Shown piece by piece: positions 11,917-33,077 of a stretch of DNA of 64,000 nucleotides. Both the position numbers and the translations under genes were made by a program. The notes under the pieces are model-generated. The model saw only the letters and a program-made list of their open reading frames with translations. It searched no databases and was not told where the DNA came from. Origin of the DNA: Nymphaea colorata (lineage: Eukaryota > Streptophyta > Magnoliopsida > Nymphaeales > Nymphaeaceae); NCBI RefSeq assembly GCF_008831285.2, contig NC_045143.1, positions 10,239,503 through 10,303,502 on the forward strand, given 5' to 3'. Position 1 is the stretch's first letter. Every line of letters begins with the position of its first letter.

Positions 11917-13146
11917 ACCTAATCAGATTTTTAGCAGCTTAAATGAGATTTCTATTTGAAGATTTTTGCCTTCTCCAACCACACAGGAACTGGAACCGGT
12001 GGCTGAACAGCTGTTTAGAAGGAAGATGTGTCTTGCAGAGGGGATTTTCTGCTATAAGCAGGTTTTTTCACTTCCGTAGTCAACTTAAAGAATGGCCATC
12101 TGCTGATGTTGCCTCTTAGCTAGTTTATATAATCGGTAATCTGTGGAAGATTTGTGTTTTTTTTTTTCTCATTCTTTGTTCACAATTAATCCAAATCTGA
12201 TCTGTATCTGATTTTTACATTCATATTCCGATCTGAACCTGAATCTGAATTTTGAACAAAGTCTGGCCTATTTTCAAAATATAAGGTCGCATTGGTACAA
12301 AATATTTGTTTAAGAATAAATCTGATTTGAATCCAAATCAGAATCTCAGTGGGTATTTATGTATATCTGAATCTGACTCCAAATCTAATCTCAGTGGTCA
12401 TTTCTTGTATTCGAATATGATCAGATTTCTTACTTGAACATTAATTTTTTTTCATATCCGATTTTTTCGAAACGGCTTGATCAGATATTCAATCCAAATA
12501 GGATCAGTAGCTAGCTAGTGGTTGTTTTTGTACTGCTGTTTCATGTTCCCATTTAATGAAGTTACGTTTCTTCTCTCTCTCTCTTATGGGTGCCAATCTT
12601 TGCGAGAGCAGCACCTCTCCAAGTTGTGACCAAATATAAATGAAAAAACTATACAAGAAGATTGCTGCAGTAAAACGGCAATCTACTACATCACAGCCAA
12701 AAACAAGATAAGAGATCATATTTAGGGCCTAGACAAAAAAAGAACGCCTAGGCCAGGGCCCCAACCCAGCTAATTTAAAAAAAAAAATTACATTAAAAAA
12801 ATTGAAAATTTTTAGTTGTGTAATACATTTTTTGGATCTGAGTTTAGTTTTGCCCTACCTGAATAAGTTCATTGGATAGTTTGGCCTCTCCTAAAAAAAA
12901 TCCTCGTTTTGCTCCTTCACTGTACCTACCTACGGCTCTGCCATTCGATGTCAATTATAAATGGTATGCATGCATCGATTCGATATTTGCAGCTTTACAT
13001 TGCACATGAAATAAGGGTTGCACTTTTCACATGAGCTTCACATTCATTTGCAATCTAAAACTCAGCCACTGGTGGGTTTTGAAGGTGAGCAGTGTTTCCT
13101 TGCTAGCCAACAAAATGGTCCAAGTTGCTCAAGAATGAGTTTTTAG
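11909..13146. other. AT-rich intergenic DNA with degenerate CTGAATCTGAATC-type repeats
   Basis: The stretch 12170-12500 is rich in imperfect copies of AATCTGAT/ATCTGAAT-type words, a degenerate palindromic repeat pattern also seen near 350-700 and 19700-19860. No gene is recognised. Confidence 0.4.
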
Positions 13147-13346
13147 ATGTTGTTTGGTGATGAGAACAGTAACAAACTATTTCATGAATCTACTTTAAAG
13201 ATTGCGGCAGATTCATAAAAACTACAAGAACAATAACAAACCATTTCTTGCTAAAGTTTAGGGCAGATCCATGGAACACTATGTTGCAGTGTTTAATGAA
13301 TCTGCCCGAACAAATAAAAACAAATGGTCCCCATTGCCAAATGGCC
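13147..13346. repeat. Degenerate MITE-like foldback
   Basis: The left end TTGTTTGGTGATGAGAAC resembles the inverted right end CATTTGGCAATGGGGACC. The interior contains AGATTCAT and its inverted partner ATGAATCT. It looks like an older relative of the element at 13541-13707. The minus-strand ORF across it is incidental. Confidence 0.4.
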
Positions 13347-13540
13347 TCTTGGCTTCCCAATCGTTTACCACCAATGCATGTCAAGTGAAAATAATTTCCG
13401 AAGATCGTCTTGAAATGTCCTTTGTCTGAACCAGAGAGTTGTTTAATCTTTGGACAAATGCAGACCATAGATGGCATGTTGGGCACCTCAATTTGGTTAA
13501 GGCTAATTTTTGAGTCCCCGTCGATATTTTTGGAACATTA

Positions 13541-13707
13541 GGGACTGTTTGGCAATAGTGAAAAGATGTTACTATTCAATGTATATATTGAACCAAAAAA
13601 TTGAGGTAAGTTCATAAAACACTTTAAAAAGTATATCATAAACCTCTCCCGATTTTCTGGGCAGATGCATAGAACAGCAACATCTGGTTCGTATTGCCAA
13701 ACAATCC
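13541..13707. mobile_element. MITE, 167 bp, with about 36-bp terminal inverted repeats
   Basis: The left end GGGACTGTTTGGCAATA and the inverted right end GGATTGTTTGGCAATA continue into matching AAGATGTTACTATTC and CAGATGTTGCTGTTC. The interior is non-coding. Flanks are TTA on the left and TTT on the right, close to but not a perfect 3-bp target duplication. Size and ends fit a non-autonomous DNA transposon. The superfamily (PIF/Harbinger-like or hAT-like) is not settled. Confidence 0.65.
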
Positions 13708-13838
13708 TTTAATTAGGGGACTGGTGAGCAACAAAAAACAAGTATAGGAATTAAAATGCAAGCATGCAATACCAACAAAAAAAAATCCCACATCTGTTGA
13801 TGCTTCATCAAATAATATTTTAGGCAAATATTGAGATT

Positions 13839-13841
<3 letters not shown>

Positions 13842-13879
<38 letters not shown>

Positions 13880-13918
13880 ATCTATCTATCTATCTCTCTC
13901 ACACACACACACACACAC
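13842..13918. repeat. Compound microsatellite (CT)n(CTAT)n(AC)n
   Basis: Consecutive CT, CTAT and AC tracts with few interruptions. Confidence 0.95.
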
Positions 13919-14473
13919 GTAAGCTGAAAATTTACCACAATTCTTCAACATTGTCAATAATTTGCTGCACTATTTAGCAGGACTATTTAATGTGGGCTTC
14001 AATGCTGATTTCACCAATATTCACAAATTCCCGGACTTCAACAGAGATTCAGAATGCTCTAGCACCCAACAAAGTCTGTTAATTAACCCAAAAATTTTGA
14101 AAAAAAAAATCAATTCATATATGCAAAGCAGTATATCCTAGCTAGGAGCTGAACTTTATAGAAAGTGAAATGTGAAGGAAAAGGAAACACAAATCAGGAC
14201 CACGGATTGGGAGAAACTGCAGCCACACCTGATGATAGACCTTTCTCATAGTTGACCTTTCTGAAATGACATACGGGAAAAAATAGTATACATCTGAATT
14301 ATAATGAGAAAGAAGTAGCATTAAGTCCTATAGTGCCAATAACCAGCAGCCCAAAAGGTAGTAATTCCTAATCTTTGCAGAAAAAGGATGTTATGTCAGA
14401 AAGCAAAATATCTGTTTTGTTGTGTAAATAATTTAATCTTACTTGCCTCAACTCTAAAAAAGATTCCATTTGG

Positions 14474-14989
14474 TAGTGGTGAACAACGAGTCGAGCTCGA
14501 GTAGCTCCACTTGTTAAAGCTTAGCTCGTGAATGAGTTTAGAGTCGAGCCATTTGCCTAATGAGTGGAGCTTGAGTTCATGAGTCGACTCATTAAAATAA
14601 TCGAGTTGAGTTCGAGCTCAACACGTAATTGCCGAGTCGAGCTTGAGCCTTAATCGATTTTGTCAAGCCTTAATTAAGTTGACATATTCAAGTGAGCTTA
14701 TGAGTTTGTCGAGCCTTATTCGAGTCGAACTTGAGCTCAACATGTAATGATGAATATTAATTCTATTCAAACAAGTTTGTCGAGCTCAAGCTCAACATGT
14801 AATGATGAACATCAATTCTATTCAAACGAGTTTGTCGAGCCTTAATTGAGTCAAGCTTGAGCTCAACATCTAACTGTCGAGTTGAGTCAAGCTGCTTCCA
14901 TCGAGCTATTCTCGAGCTCGAGGTTTCATTAGTCGAGCCGAGCTCGAGCTGACTGAACTCAGGCTTGACTCAGCTCGTGTTCACCCCTA
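14474..14989. mobile_element. GAGCTCGA-rich repeat family 1, copy B
   Basis: 516 bp bounded by TAGTGGTGAACA on the left and TAGGGGTGAACA when the right end is read inverted. The flanking octamers CCATTTGG (14466-14473) and CCCTTTAG (14990-14997) match at 6 of 8 positions, compatible with an eroded 8-bp target duplication. The TAGGG-type end plus 8-bp duplication resembles hAT elements, but no transposase is present. Internal blocks such as TTGTCGAGCCTTAAT and TCTATTCAAACGAGTTTG recur several times. Confidence 0.6.
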
Positions 14990-14997
14990 CCCTTTAG

Positions 14998-16220
14998 TCA
15001 TTAGAAGTAAAACATGATCAGAGGAAGATGCTTCCACAAAACCAACTTCACAACCATTTTCGTCGCTTTTTAAGTCTACGTTTTACCTTAAAGGAGGACA
15101 TAGATATTGAGCTTCAAACAACTTCCACTACACGAGAACTGTTGAAAATGGCATATGTGATTGATGCTCAACATAGCATTGCAGCATATTTCATTTCTCA
15201 CTACATGTGTGGATCACCAATATATCATGGAAAACAGTTGCTTTCCCCTTCTTCCGCATGGACTTGTGGCTTACCCAAAAAGATCACCAAATTTGGTTTA
15301 GCAATAGGCATGTCAAACATAGACATCCTGACCTTGATTATCAAAAAATGAAGAAGCAAACTACCTGATTCATACAATATTTTGAACGTGCATCTAATTA
15401 ACTATAGATTGCAGAATGGATGGAACTAAAAATGCATAAGCACAAAATGGGACACAAGTTTACTCACTTTGTATTCTAAGATAGATAATTCCTATGGCGT
15501 TGAGTAACCAAGTTGTTGGAATTTTGATCCAGATCTGCCCAAGATGGGAAAGATCCATATCTATTTCAAGGTTGAAATTTTAATTTCGAAACTTCGGATT
15601 CTTAACATTTAAGCTTTTGAACAAGTTTGGGGTGTTTACATAACCATTAATTCCCATAATAGTGTATACATAGATCAAAGGTTTAAAAATATGTTTTCCA
15701 AAATTATGCGGCAATATCTGGGCATGTGTTAGAAGGGACTGATAGTATGAGGGATGTCGTCGGCATGTGACTGCCACTGTGCCGTTCTTTTTTTTTTCTT
15801 TGTGAAGAAGGAGGCACCACCGGGCAGTGCCCTTCTCTTCTTCTTCCTCCCTCATCAACTAAAAAAGGCAAGCCACCACCCACCATTTCCTTCCATCATC
15901 AATAGAAAGGGCGTCCACACTCTATTTCTCTTTTTTTTTTTCCTGTTACTGTCGTAGGAAAGGTGCGACAACAATGAAGAAGAAATTAAAAAAAAAAAAA
16001 AACAGCATTTGGTGCTGCTTTCACTGATGAAGACATTGACCCTAATCTTAAGTTTGAAATGCTACTTCTAAGGGAAAATCTATAGATTTGATCAAGACTC
16101 TTTCGCAATATTAGTGATCAAAGTGGGTTGTTTGAAGAACGGATGACTGCATTAGCCATATGATTGTGACCTTTCATGTCTAAATTTGTTTGAATCAAAT
16201 ATGAAACTTATAACTTTCCT
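14998..16220. other. Intergenic DNA, no recognised gene
   Basis: Contains a 107-codon plus-strand ORF (15028-15351) with no family resemblance and homopolymer T/A tracts near 15788 and 15991. I see nothing that supports a gene. Confidence 0.4.
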
Positions 16221-16640
16221 ATGAATCAAAATTTAAAGTTGTTCAGTACTGTTAAGAAATGCGCTTTGTTGTCAATGTGCTTAGAGCATGTTGGTTTTCA
16301 CATGTGGCCAACTTCAATAAACTTCCAACTTCAATGTCGGTTTTGCAAACAAATGTTAAGGATCAAGAACATGTTCTATTTACATGTTTTACTTAAACCA
16401 GTATTTAGAAATTCGTGATTGACAAGCTTGGCGTTTGGAGGATCCCTTGGAGAGATTTGTACTCTAAATTTCAATGGTGGATTAGAAGACAATTCTCTTG
16501 TAAACAATTTCAATTTTATTGGTTCATGTATTTACTACCATTTTGGGGAATTTCGTTTTTTTTAATAACTAGGTGGTTCATAAATAGTATGTAAATTCTG
16601 ATGAGAGAGATTCAAAGAGCAATTTTGACCTATGTTGAAG
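16221..16640 (+). pseudogene. Fossil of a LINE-type reverse transcriptase C-terminus (zf-RVT)
   Basis: Around 16335-16387 the sequence encodes C-x2-C (CRFC) and then, after a frameshift, EHVLFTC, giving an H-x4-C. This is the zinc-finger-like signature that follows reverse transcriptase in plant L1-type LINEs. Downstream frames are rich in W and R (for example FQWWIRRQF) as in that region, but stops and shifts break them. No upstream endonuclease or reverse transcriptase core was seen, so this is a short 5'-truncated remnant. The call rests on the motif alone. Confidence 0.4.
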
Positions 16641-17171
16641 TAATTATGAAGCAAAATTGGACATACCCTATTAGGAAATCATCAATTCAGCTTTCATTGC
16701 AAACCAATACATTCAGTCCTTGTTAGAATTTTAAATTTCTGATGGATGGTCCTTCAAAATTGCTGTTTCAAATGTTGCAGATAATCAGCATTTATGTTCG
16801 AATTCTCTGTCATCAAGGATTAATCAAAATAAAGTAAGTCTTGAAACTTTTTATTAGAAAATCTGCTTTTGTTGGAGTCTTTTATTAGAGACATTACAAC
16901 TTTATTGTACTTAGAGTTTAGATTCAACTATAATAGTTGGAAGGGATGGCTTCAATGTTAGATTGATAACATCTCCCAAAAATGCCAGTTGCTCCTGATT
17001 TCAGAGAAGTTTTGGGTAGAATAGAGATAAATCATTCTCTTCTGTTTGTTGAGGTTATTGATATGTTTCTGCATGAATAGCTTCTTAATTCTTGTATAAA
17101 TTCTTTTTTGTTTTTTCCTATTTGTTTTCATTATATATATATTTTAATCTTTTTCCCTATATTCTTGTTTT

Positions 17172-17197
17172 TGTGTGTGTGTGTGTGTGTGTGTGTG
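17172..17197. repeat. (GT)n microsatellite
   Basis: About 13 uninterrupted GT units. Confidence 0.95.
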
Positions 17198-18017
17198 ATC
17201 TCAAGCTCACCTTTGTCACGGACAACACCTAGCTCAAAAAGCTCCTGATTGAAACTAGTAGCAACTCAATAATCATCATAGAAGACATAGATTGCTCTTT
17301 GGACATGACAGACAGCAGGAAGAAGATGCAGGATGAAGGGATTATAAGAAGAAGATAAGCTAAAAACAGCATTGAGGTAGGGCATTTCCTTCTCTTTTGC
17401 CTCGGGTAATACAAAAATATAGAAATTTGCAAAACTCTTGGACAGAAATTGGGTGAAGCCATGCATGAACAGAACATGCTACTTCGTTTGATAAAACTTT
17501 TCAAAAATGCTCAGTTTGAACTGTGCTGCTTGACAATCAAACCATTGTATTGTATCGATTAGCAGTAAATACATTCGTTGCCTGATGGCAAGATGAAGTG
17601 AGAGAGATCACAAGGAGCTAGGAGAAATTAGATAGATCTAAGAGTCAAGAAGAACAAACAGGTGGTGGAAAGAAGATTTGCCAGAATTTCTGATGTCTAT
17701 ATTTTAATGCACCTTTCCTCTTGCTTGTATTTTTTTTTTTTCATTTGTTAATGTTTAGTGTGGAATATAAGATGCTTATTATTTATTGTCACTTGTTATA
17801 AATTTATATGATTGCTCGTGGCCATCACGTTAGGTCATTCCTTTCCTTCATTATCTTCTCGAGGGAGTGATTGACAGGGTCCATCGTCCATATATGAAGT
17901 CATTTTGCTTGTGTCATCTCACTGCCATTAAATTCCACCTGCAACCTTCAGCTAAAGATCAAATTAATTCCTTTGAGCTTGGCTATTCTATTAATTAGAG
18001 CAATATGTGGGGATAAC
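17198..18017. other. Intergenic DNA, no recognised gene
   Basis: Short overlapping ORFs on the minus strand around 17229-17504 show no recognisable domain. Nothing else is seen. Confidence 0.4.
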
Positions 18018-18409
18018 TAGGGATGTTCATGAGCAAGTTCGAGCCGAGTTGAGCCAGCTGAAACTCGGTTCGTGTGTCTTGAAAGGAACTCGAACTCCAC
18101 TTGAGGTGGTCGACTCAAGTTCGATTTCATTAGCTTGAGTTATTAAAATTCAAGCTCGGTTTGATTGGGCTCGATTAAGCTTAAGCCGAAGTTTGGCTTG
18201 AACCGAGCAAAGCATTTCATTGAAAAGTTTATGTTTTTCAAAGAAGAGGCAATAAACAGACTTAAACATGTAACCTCTCACATACCAGTCATGTGTATAC
18301 CTATTTGAGCAATGTATTTTGTTTTGATAAATTTATGAGACGTATTTTATATATTTTCTTTCTCGAGCCTAAACGAGTTCAACGGAGCTCAACTCATTGA
18401 ACAGCCCTA
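18018..18409. repeat. Degenerate repeat of the GAGCTCGA family type
   Basis: Begins TAGGGATGTTCATGAG and ends, read inverted, TAGGGCTGTTCAATGAG, so it has terminal inverted repeats of about 16 bp. The interior has GTTCGAGCCGAG, GAGCTCAACTC and similar words. Size is 392 bp. The flanking octamers do not match. Confidence 0.6.
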
Positions 18410-18610
18410 GGCCTTGCACAAGACATGTTATTAAATAATTTATGCTAAATTCATGACCAGCACAAGCCAAGTTTGAGCCGCGTACCAAAATAAATTAACT
18501 GATTAACTCGATTGGAGCTAAGATTCATGACGATTTGAGATTTTAAAATCTTACATTTCATTATTTGAAGTTCTTAGTTTAAGTCAAAGATCTGAAATGT
18601 TTTTGCTTGA

Positions 18611-18717
18611 AACATGCATAAATTATATATATGTGTGTTTATAGTTCTTGCATTTTAAAAAACATGCACAAATTATATATATATGTATGTGTGTGTTTAT
18701 AGTTCTTGCATTTTAAA
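18611..18717. repeat. 50-bp tandem duplication
   Basis: AACATGCA-AAATTATATATATG followed by TTTATAGTTCTTGCATTTTA occurs twice in a row, starting at 18611 and 18661. The second copy has a slightly longer TA/TG run. Confidence 0.85.
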
Positions 18718-19254
18718 ACGTTTACGAATTTGAAGATCTTGAATTCATGTCAGTGTTATCAACATCCACCTGAAATGTTAGATTCGTATCAAATAGGTGG
18801 TTGCAAATACACTCGATTCGTCGAGTTTTCACGTTGTCACACGCCACACATACTTTATTCATTTATTACCAGTGAATATTTCTCACCTTTGATCGCATTG
18901 TTTCGGTCATATAAAAATACGATGTTATATTTTAGCCATCCAAATTCGGAAAACTTAAAGTGTTTGGATGAGCCCCTTCAAAATGGTCTTCTATGAAATC
19001 ATTTTTTTTAATAAGTTCTTAAAAAAAATGAATTCAACTGAATAGTAGTTGAAAAACACTTAACTTAATTTGTGAGGCTCTTTCTCTCTCTCTCTCTACA
19101 TATATATATATATTACAAATTAAAAAAGAAAAGAAATTTATTATTGAAAAATTTATTTACAATTATCAAAGTTTATATTCATAAACTCACCCGAAGCCCC
19201 GCGAATGTGCTTCTTTTCACCAGTTTTGGATCGTCATAAAACCACATTAGTGAC

Positions 19255-19525
19255 ACTATGAAGCACCCAGCTTGGGCATTGGGCAGGCCCAACATCCAAA
19301 AACCAGACCCAGGCCAGCCCAACATCGAAAACCTGAGCCTGAGCCCGATTAAATTTCAAAATATGTTTTTTAAATAAAATAATATATAAATCTAAATCAT
19401 TATAATAAAATATTATAAATATATATATATATATATATTAATAAAAAAACCTAAAAAAATAAATTATCGAATCCACTCAGACCCACCCAATAATGAGTCA
19501 AGCGACCTGTTGCTCAGCCTTACCC
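19255..19525 (-). repeat. GGCCCAGGC-type repeat family 3, inverted copy
   Basis: CCCAGCTTGGGC, GGCAGGCCCAACATC and CTGAGCCCGATT flank an AT-rich centre, followed by CAGACCCACCC. The plan (GC-rich ends with GGCCC/GGGCTC palindromes around an AT core) matches 53755-54050 and 58413-58800. Confidence 0.45.
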
Positions 19526-19889
19526 AAGTAACACTATCGAGCAACCAAAGACCGACTGTCATGTAATTTGCACGAGAGATAGACATGTCACAATTGGCCT
19601 GCTCTCACCACAAACTGATTATCGAGCCAATCCCATTTCAGTGGGTCGGAGAAGCCGATTACCGCCACAATCTGAATTTATTCAGTGAGGATCTGATAAG
19701 GAATTAAGATCCACAGAGAGATCGAATCCAGATTCTATAGCCACTTTTGTGCTTGAATCCAAATCAAACTCTGACAAATTAATGCTGAATCTTATGTTGC
19801 CTTTTACTTTTAGATTATATTTTAAAAATTCAACCCGGACCGATCCGACTAAGCCGGTTTCAGCAAACACTCTTCACATCCCAAATATT

Positions 19890-19892
<3 letters not shown>

Positions 19893-19923
<31 letters not shown>
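19893..19923. repeat. (TA)n microsatellite
   Basis: About 15 TA units. Confidence 0.95.
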
Positions 19924-19926
<3 letters not shown>

Positions 19927-20334
19927 AGGCTGAATGATAATAGTATGGGCCATCGACTCGACTTTAAAGAGCACAAACAATGAATATTACATTGAAAACA
20001 AAATGTAGTTTCGAGAGATTGAAATCCCTTCATAGAAACAAATTAGTTTTCAAGAAATCTCTTGTTTTTTTTTGCGAGATATTTTAGTCTTTTTGAAATA
20101 CAAATTGATTTCTATTTTTTTCAACTTAATCTTCACTATTTAATCCTTTTAAAATTGACAGCTCATAAGGTTTTCATCCAATCTTGTATACAAATGGTCT
20201 AGTAGGTATATGTGGTATCTGTTTTCCTTATATAAATATATATATAACCAGACCTATTAAAATTAATTATTAAATTATTTTTTCTGTCAATTTGACCTTA
20301 TACATACCATTGATTTGCTGTGAAACATATATTA

Positions 20335-20560
20335 TGTTAGCTACAATTTTACTTCATAATATTGTTTTATAGTAAAAGCTGAACGGCTCTTATAACTTCA
20401 AAATGTTAAATCTTCAATAGTAAAAGGTCTTTTTTTTTTCAAAAATAACTTGAACTAAAGCATCATTTATTAAAATTAGTGTTCAAGATTACATTAAGAA
20501 GTTCATATTTTATTTAAAATACTTTTTAACACAAATTTAAGAGGTCTTCGGTTACCCAAG
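20335..20560 (-). repeat. Dispersed AT-rich repeat family 4, copy 2 (inverted)
   Basis: Read on the minus strand it begins AGACCTCTTAAATT, then AAGTATTTTAAATAAAATAT, and later ATAAGAGCCGTTCA. This is the same block order as the copy at 60235-60540. Confidence 0.6.
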
Positions 20561-20971
20561 TGGTCATATATATATATATATGCCCATTATTTTCTTAGTG
20601 GACACTCATTTTCTTAATTGATCATCGTGCGCCCTAATCAAACATTTCTCCAGCCCTCTTCTGAAAGGCTTAATTCGTTATTTTTGCTATTCTGTAGGTT
20701 AAAGAAGAAGAAGAAGAAGAAGGGGTACAAGTGGATAAGGACGCTTAATCATGATAACTTGGATAATTTGGAGCCTAGATTTGGACCTATAGATCAGTCT
20801 CAGGATCTGATCTGGGTTCGTCTACAATTGATTAGTTGCGAAATCCACTGCATGGGTTGAATATGGATTTGGGTGAGAATGTCTTCCAAATCTGGTAGTT
20901 CTAAATCTCATAAACCCTTTTCATATGGGCGTGGGTGTTGGAACAGGTCAGGTTTGAAGTAGACATAGACA

Positions 20972-21245
20972 TAAGGCTGCACAATGAATCGAGCCAACTC
21001 AAGCTTGACTTGAACTCGCTCTAACAAATTCAACTTGAGTTGTACTTGTTTATAAATGAGTCAAGCTCGAGTCTAAATTGATACTAGAAATGTTAAATGA
21101 GTCGAGTTCAAGTTGTAAGAACTTGACTTGTTTATAATCAACTCGAGCTCGAACTTGACTCGTGTTTATAATCGACTCGAGCTCGAGGAGTTGAGCTCTG
21201 ACTCTAACTCCACTCAACTCGTGTGTAGCACTAACAATAACTAAA
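20972..21245. repeat. Degenerate GAGCTCGA-type repeat
   Basis: Contains repeated ACTCGAGCTCGA, TCAAGCTCGAGTC and TTGACTCGTGTTTATAATC words with inverted-like ends near GGCTGCACAATGA and CGTGTGTAGCAC. It appears related to families that insert with TAGGGNTG ends, but much decayed. Confidence 0.5.
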
Positions 21246-21657
21246 CTCAAGTCAGATATTCATAATCAAATCCAAATTGAGATCCTATTCAACTCCCAAG
21301 ATTCTCTGATGCTTCCAGATCCGATAGGAAGTGCCTCAGGTCAGATTGCATCTGACAAAAAGTGGCAAATGACAATGGACAAGCGCATTGGGGGAAAAAA
21401 AGAAAATTGAGATCAACCGCTTAATTTAGATCTAAAATGAATCCATGATCCAAAAGTATTTGGATTAAAACTATTTTGAATTATGTGAAGATAATGGATG
21501 GACTTGGATCCAATAGCCGATTGAAGAAGATCTGAGAATACCTTGGATTTAAGACGAGAAATAACCAGAAAGTGGAAATTCAGTCCGGGTCTAGCAAATC
21601 CGATCCACTTGCACCCGTTCCATTCTCTCCCTCCAAGCCACACCACACCACACCCCT

Positions 21658-21695
21658 TCTCTCTCTCTCTCTCTCTCTCTCTCTGCGCTATAAAT
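21658..21695 (+). promoter_or_regulatory. SPT5 core promoter: CT patch and TATA box
   Basis: A (CT)n pyrimidine patch at 21658-21684 is followed by TATAAAT at 21689-21695, about 110 nt upstream of the SPT5 ATG. This predicts a transcription start near 21720. It is inferred from motif and spacing. Confidence 0.5.
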
Positions 21696-21804
21696 TTTTC
21701 CAGACTCGCTCTCTGCGCTCGGTCATCGTCTCTGAGACTAACCTTCTGTTTCTCTCGCTTACTCGCTCTGTAGCTTGTTCTAGCGCTAGGGCATCGGAGG
21801 GAGG

Positions 21805-31077
<9,273 letters not shown>

Positions 31078-33077
31078 TAAGCAGTATACTAATGTTCATT
31101 AGCCTCTCTCTCTCTCGCCCGTGTATATATAAAGGGACACCCTAACGGAGTTATTGCAAGGTTGCGTTCTGTTATGGAGGAACAAATTTTAGGGGCACAG
31201 AAGGCACCCGAAGATGATAGGGTGGGCGAGGCTGGAGGATGTGATGCTTTGTTTTTTTTTTTTTTTTCAGAATTATTGTATTTTAGTAGTTGTATGCTAA
31301 TTTGTTGAGCAATTCACCTCGACGGTGGTTTTGTGTACTTAACTGCGCAAAATGAGAGTTTCTTTTGCTTACAATGGACGTAGCATCTGTTTTTTGGTGT
31401 TTCCCGTCATCGTCACGAGGTTAGCCTCAACAGTCCTGCCGGCTTGTATACGCCTAATAGGGGTGGCACTTGGCCTTCTGGGAGCCGTTCTGTATAAATT
31501 GTTTCAGTTAATATCCAAATTTTCCGGTCTGAAGGGTGCTTCTTGGGCCTCTCTTTCCGGTGCTTGCATCCCCATTTTATGGTGCCTCTTGCTGGAAGCT
31601 GAAAGGCTTCATCGGTGTAATTGCATTCGGAGGACGATGACTTCCAGCCCGGGAACGTTGGAACCTTGCACATTTGCAAAAGAGTGGTTTTTGTGACTTC
31701 TTTATGTGTCCCATGATCTAAATTTCTATGTCAAACGTTGGGTAAAGATAGGGGCTTCGGTTCTTTGGCAAGTGGTAGAATAAAGTCTGGTGGTAGGATG
31801 AAATATTCATCATGTTCAACCCCAGTTACACTATGTTAAGCATCTCAACAACAACATAATGTTGTGTGTCGTCAAGTGGCTATATGATGCATGTGAGATT
31901 TTCTTTGCTTTTCGAAATATATAGATTTTATGGAAGAACTGAAGCATTTGTTAGCAAGGGGCAAACAAATGTAAAATGAAACTTCAAAAACCTACGGACT
32001 TATCTACTGTATTATCTGAAAAGGTGGCTGACCCGCCTGTTCCACCTACCGTGACCTCTCCAACATGCATAAAATTTGAGGTTAAACCTAACGACCACAG
32101 CTCATTTTTGTGATGGGCTTTTTCCGGAAAATGATACGATAAGGTTTGAACCTAACGACCGTCGTGGTCACGTCCCCTTGGTTCACCAGTTTTGTCATTT
32201 CTTGTTATGACTTAATATGACAGCACTTAATGATTTGCTACACAATGTTCAACATATTCGTTGTTGGAAAAGAATGAACACGGGGATGTGAAAGAGTTTT
32301 CAACGAACTGCTTCCAAGCGTTTAATCGCATTGCAATCGTTCGGGAAATAACAAAGGTGTCATGAGCAATGCCTGATTAGCTGGTTTTTAGCTGTATCGG
32401 CAATAATGGACGATTGACTATGGAACGTACCATCTGATTGTGTCATTTGGTTGGAGCCATAGATTCTTGTTCCGTCGATGATCAAACGCATGGACAAGGA
32501 CCTTTTAAATCATGCATTCTTATCTTTCAGTTTCGCTTTCGCAAAGGAGAAAGCAAATATCTTGGTCCAGAGTGAAAGGAAAAAGCTTAGAGAGGCAAGA
32601 TCCTCATCCAGGGCCTGTGCTGGGCCTTTACCCTAACCACAGCTCATTTTGCCGACGGACGTCGCGTTACAAAGGGACTCCCCTCTCTCTCTCGCGCGCT
32701 GAATGTGGATGCGAATAATTTTGTTTCTGTTCCAGGTGACAACCAAATGCATGTCCAGGCACGATACCAGAGGAAAAAGAATACAGAAAAAATTTATAGC
32801 TTCCATGAACAACGTATTTCTGCCCCTATTGGACTTTCTCAATCAACAAGTAACATTGATGTTGTCAGGCATTGCATTTCATTTGCAATGCAAAAACGCC
32901 TTCATGAAGAAGAGTGAAACGAAAAAGTTAACAAACCATAATCTGCATACCATTACTGACGACCCATGACACAATTGAAACCACTCTCAAACTCTCAACA
33001 GCCAGCAGTCCACACAATGATTTCATCCTTCCAATGATCTGGGAGCAAGAATATGGTAGTAAACCAACCTAGGCCTC
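31078..33077. other. Convergent 3' flanks of SPT5 and the PP2A B' gene
   Basis: Two kilobases hold both 3' UTRs. No canonical AATAAA was seen in the first 500 nt after the SPT5 stop; one occurs at 31778-31783. A T-rich tract lies at 31254-31267. A 114-codon ORF at 31352-31696 and others near 32500-32970 show no family resemblance and are not called. Confidence 0.5.

Noticed and set aside
13190-13486. 98-codon minus-strand ORF
   Set aside because: It overlaps a degenerate MITE-like foldback and has no recognisable domain.
15028-15351. 107-codon plus-strand ORF next to repeat copy B
   Set aside because: No motif, no flanking exon and no promoter element were found. Length alone is not enough in 64 kb.
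31352-31696. 114-codon ORF in the SPT5 3' flank
   Set aside because: It has hydrophobic-looking stretches but no family resemblance, promoter or splice partner, and lies between convergent 3' ends.
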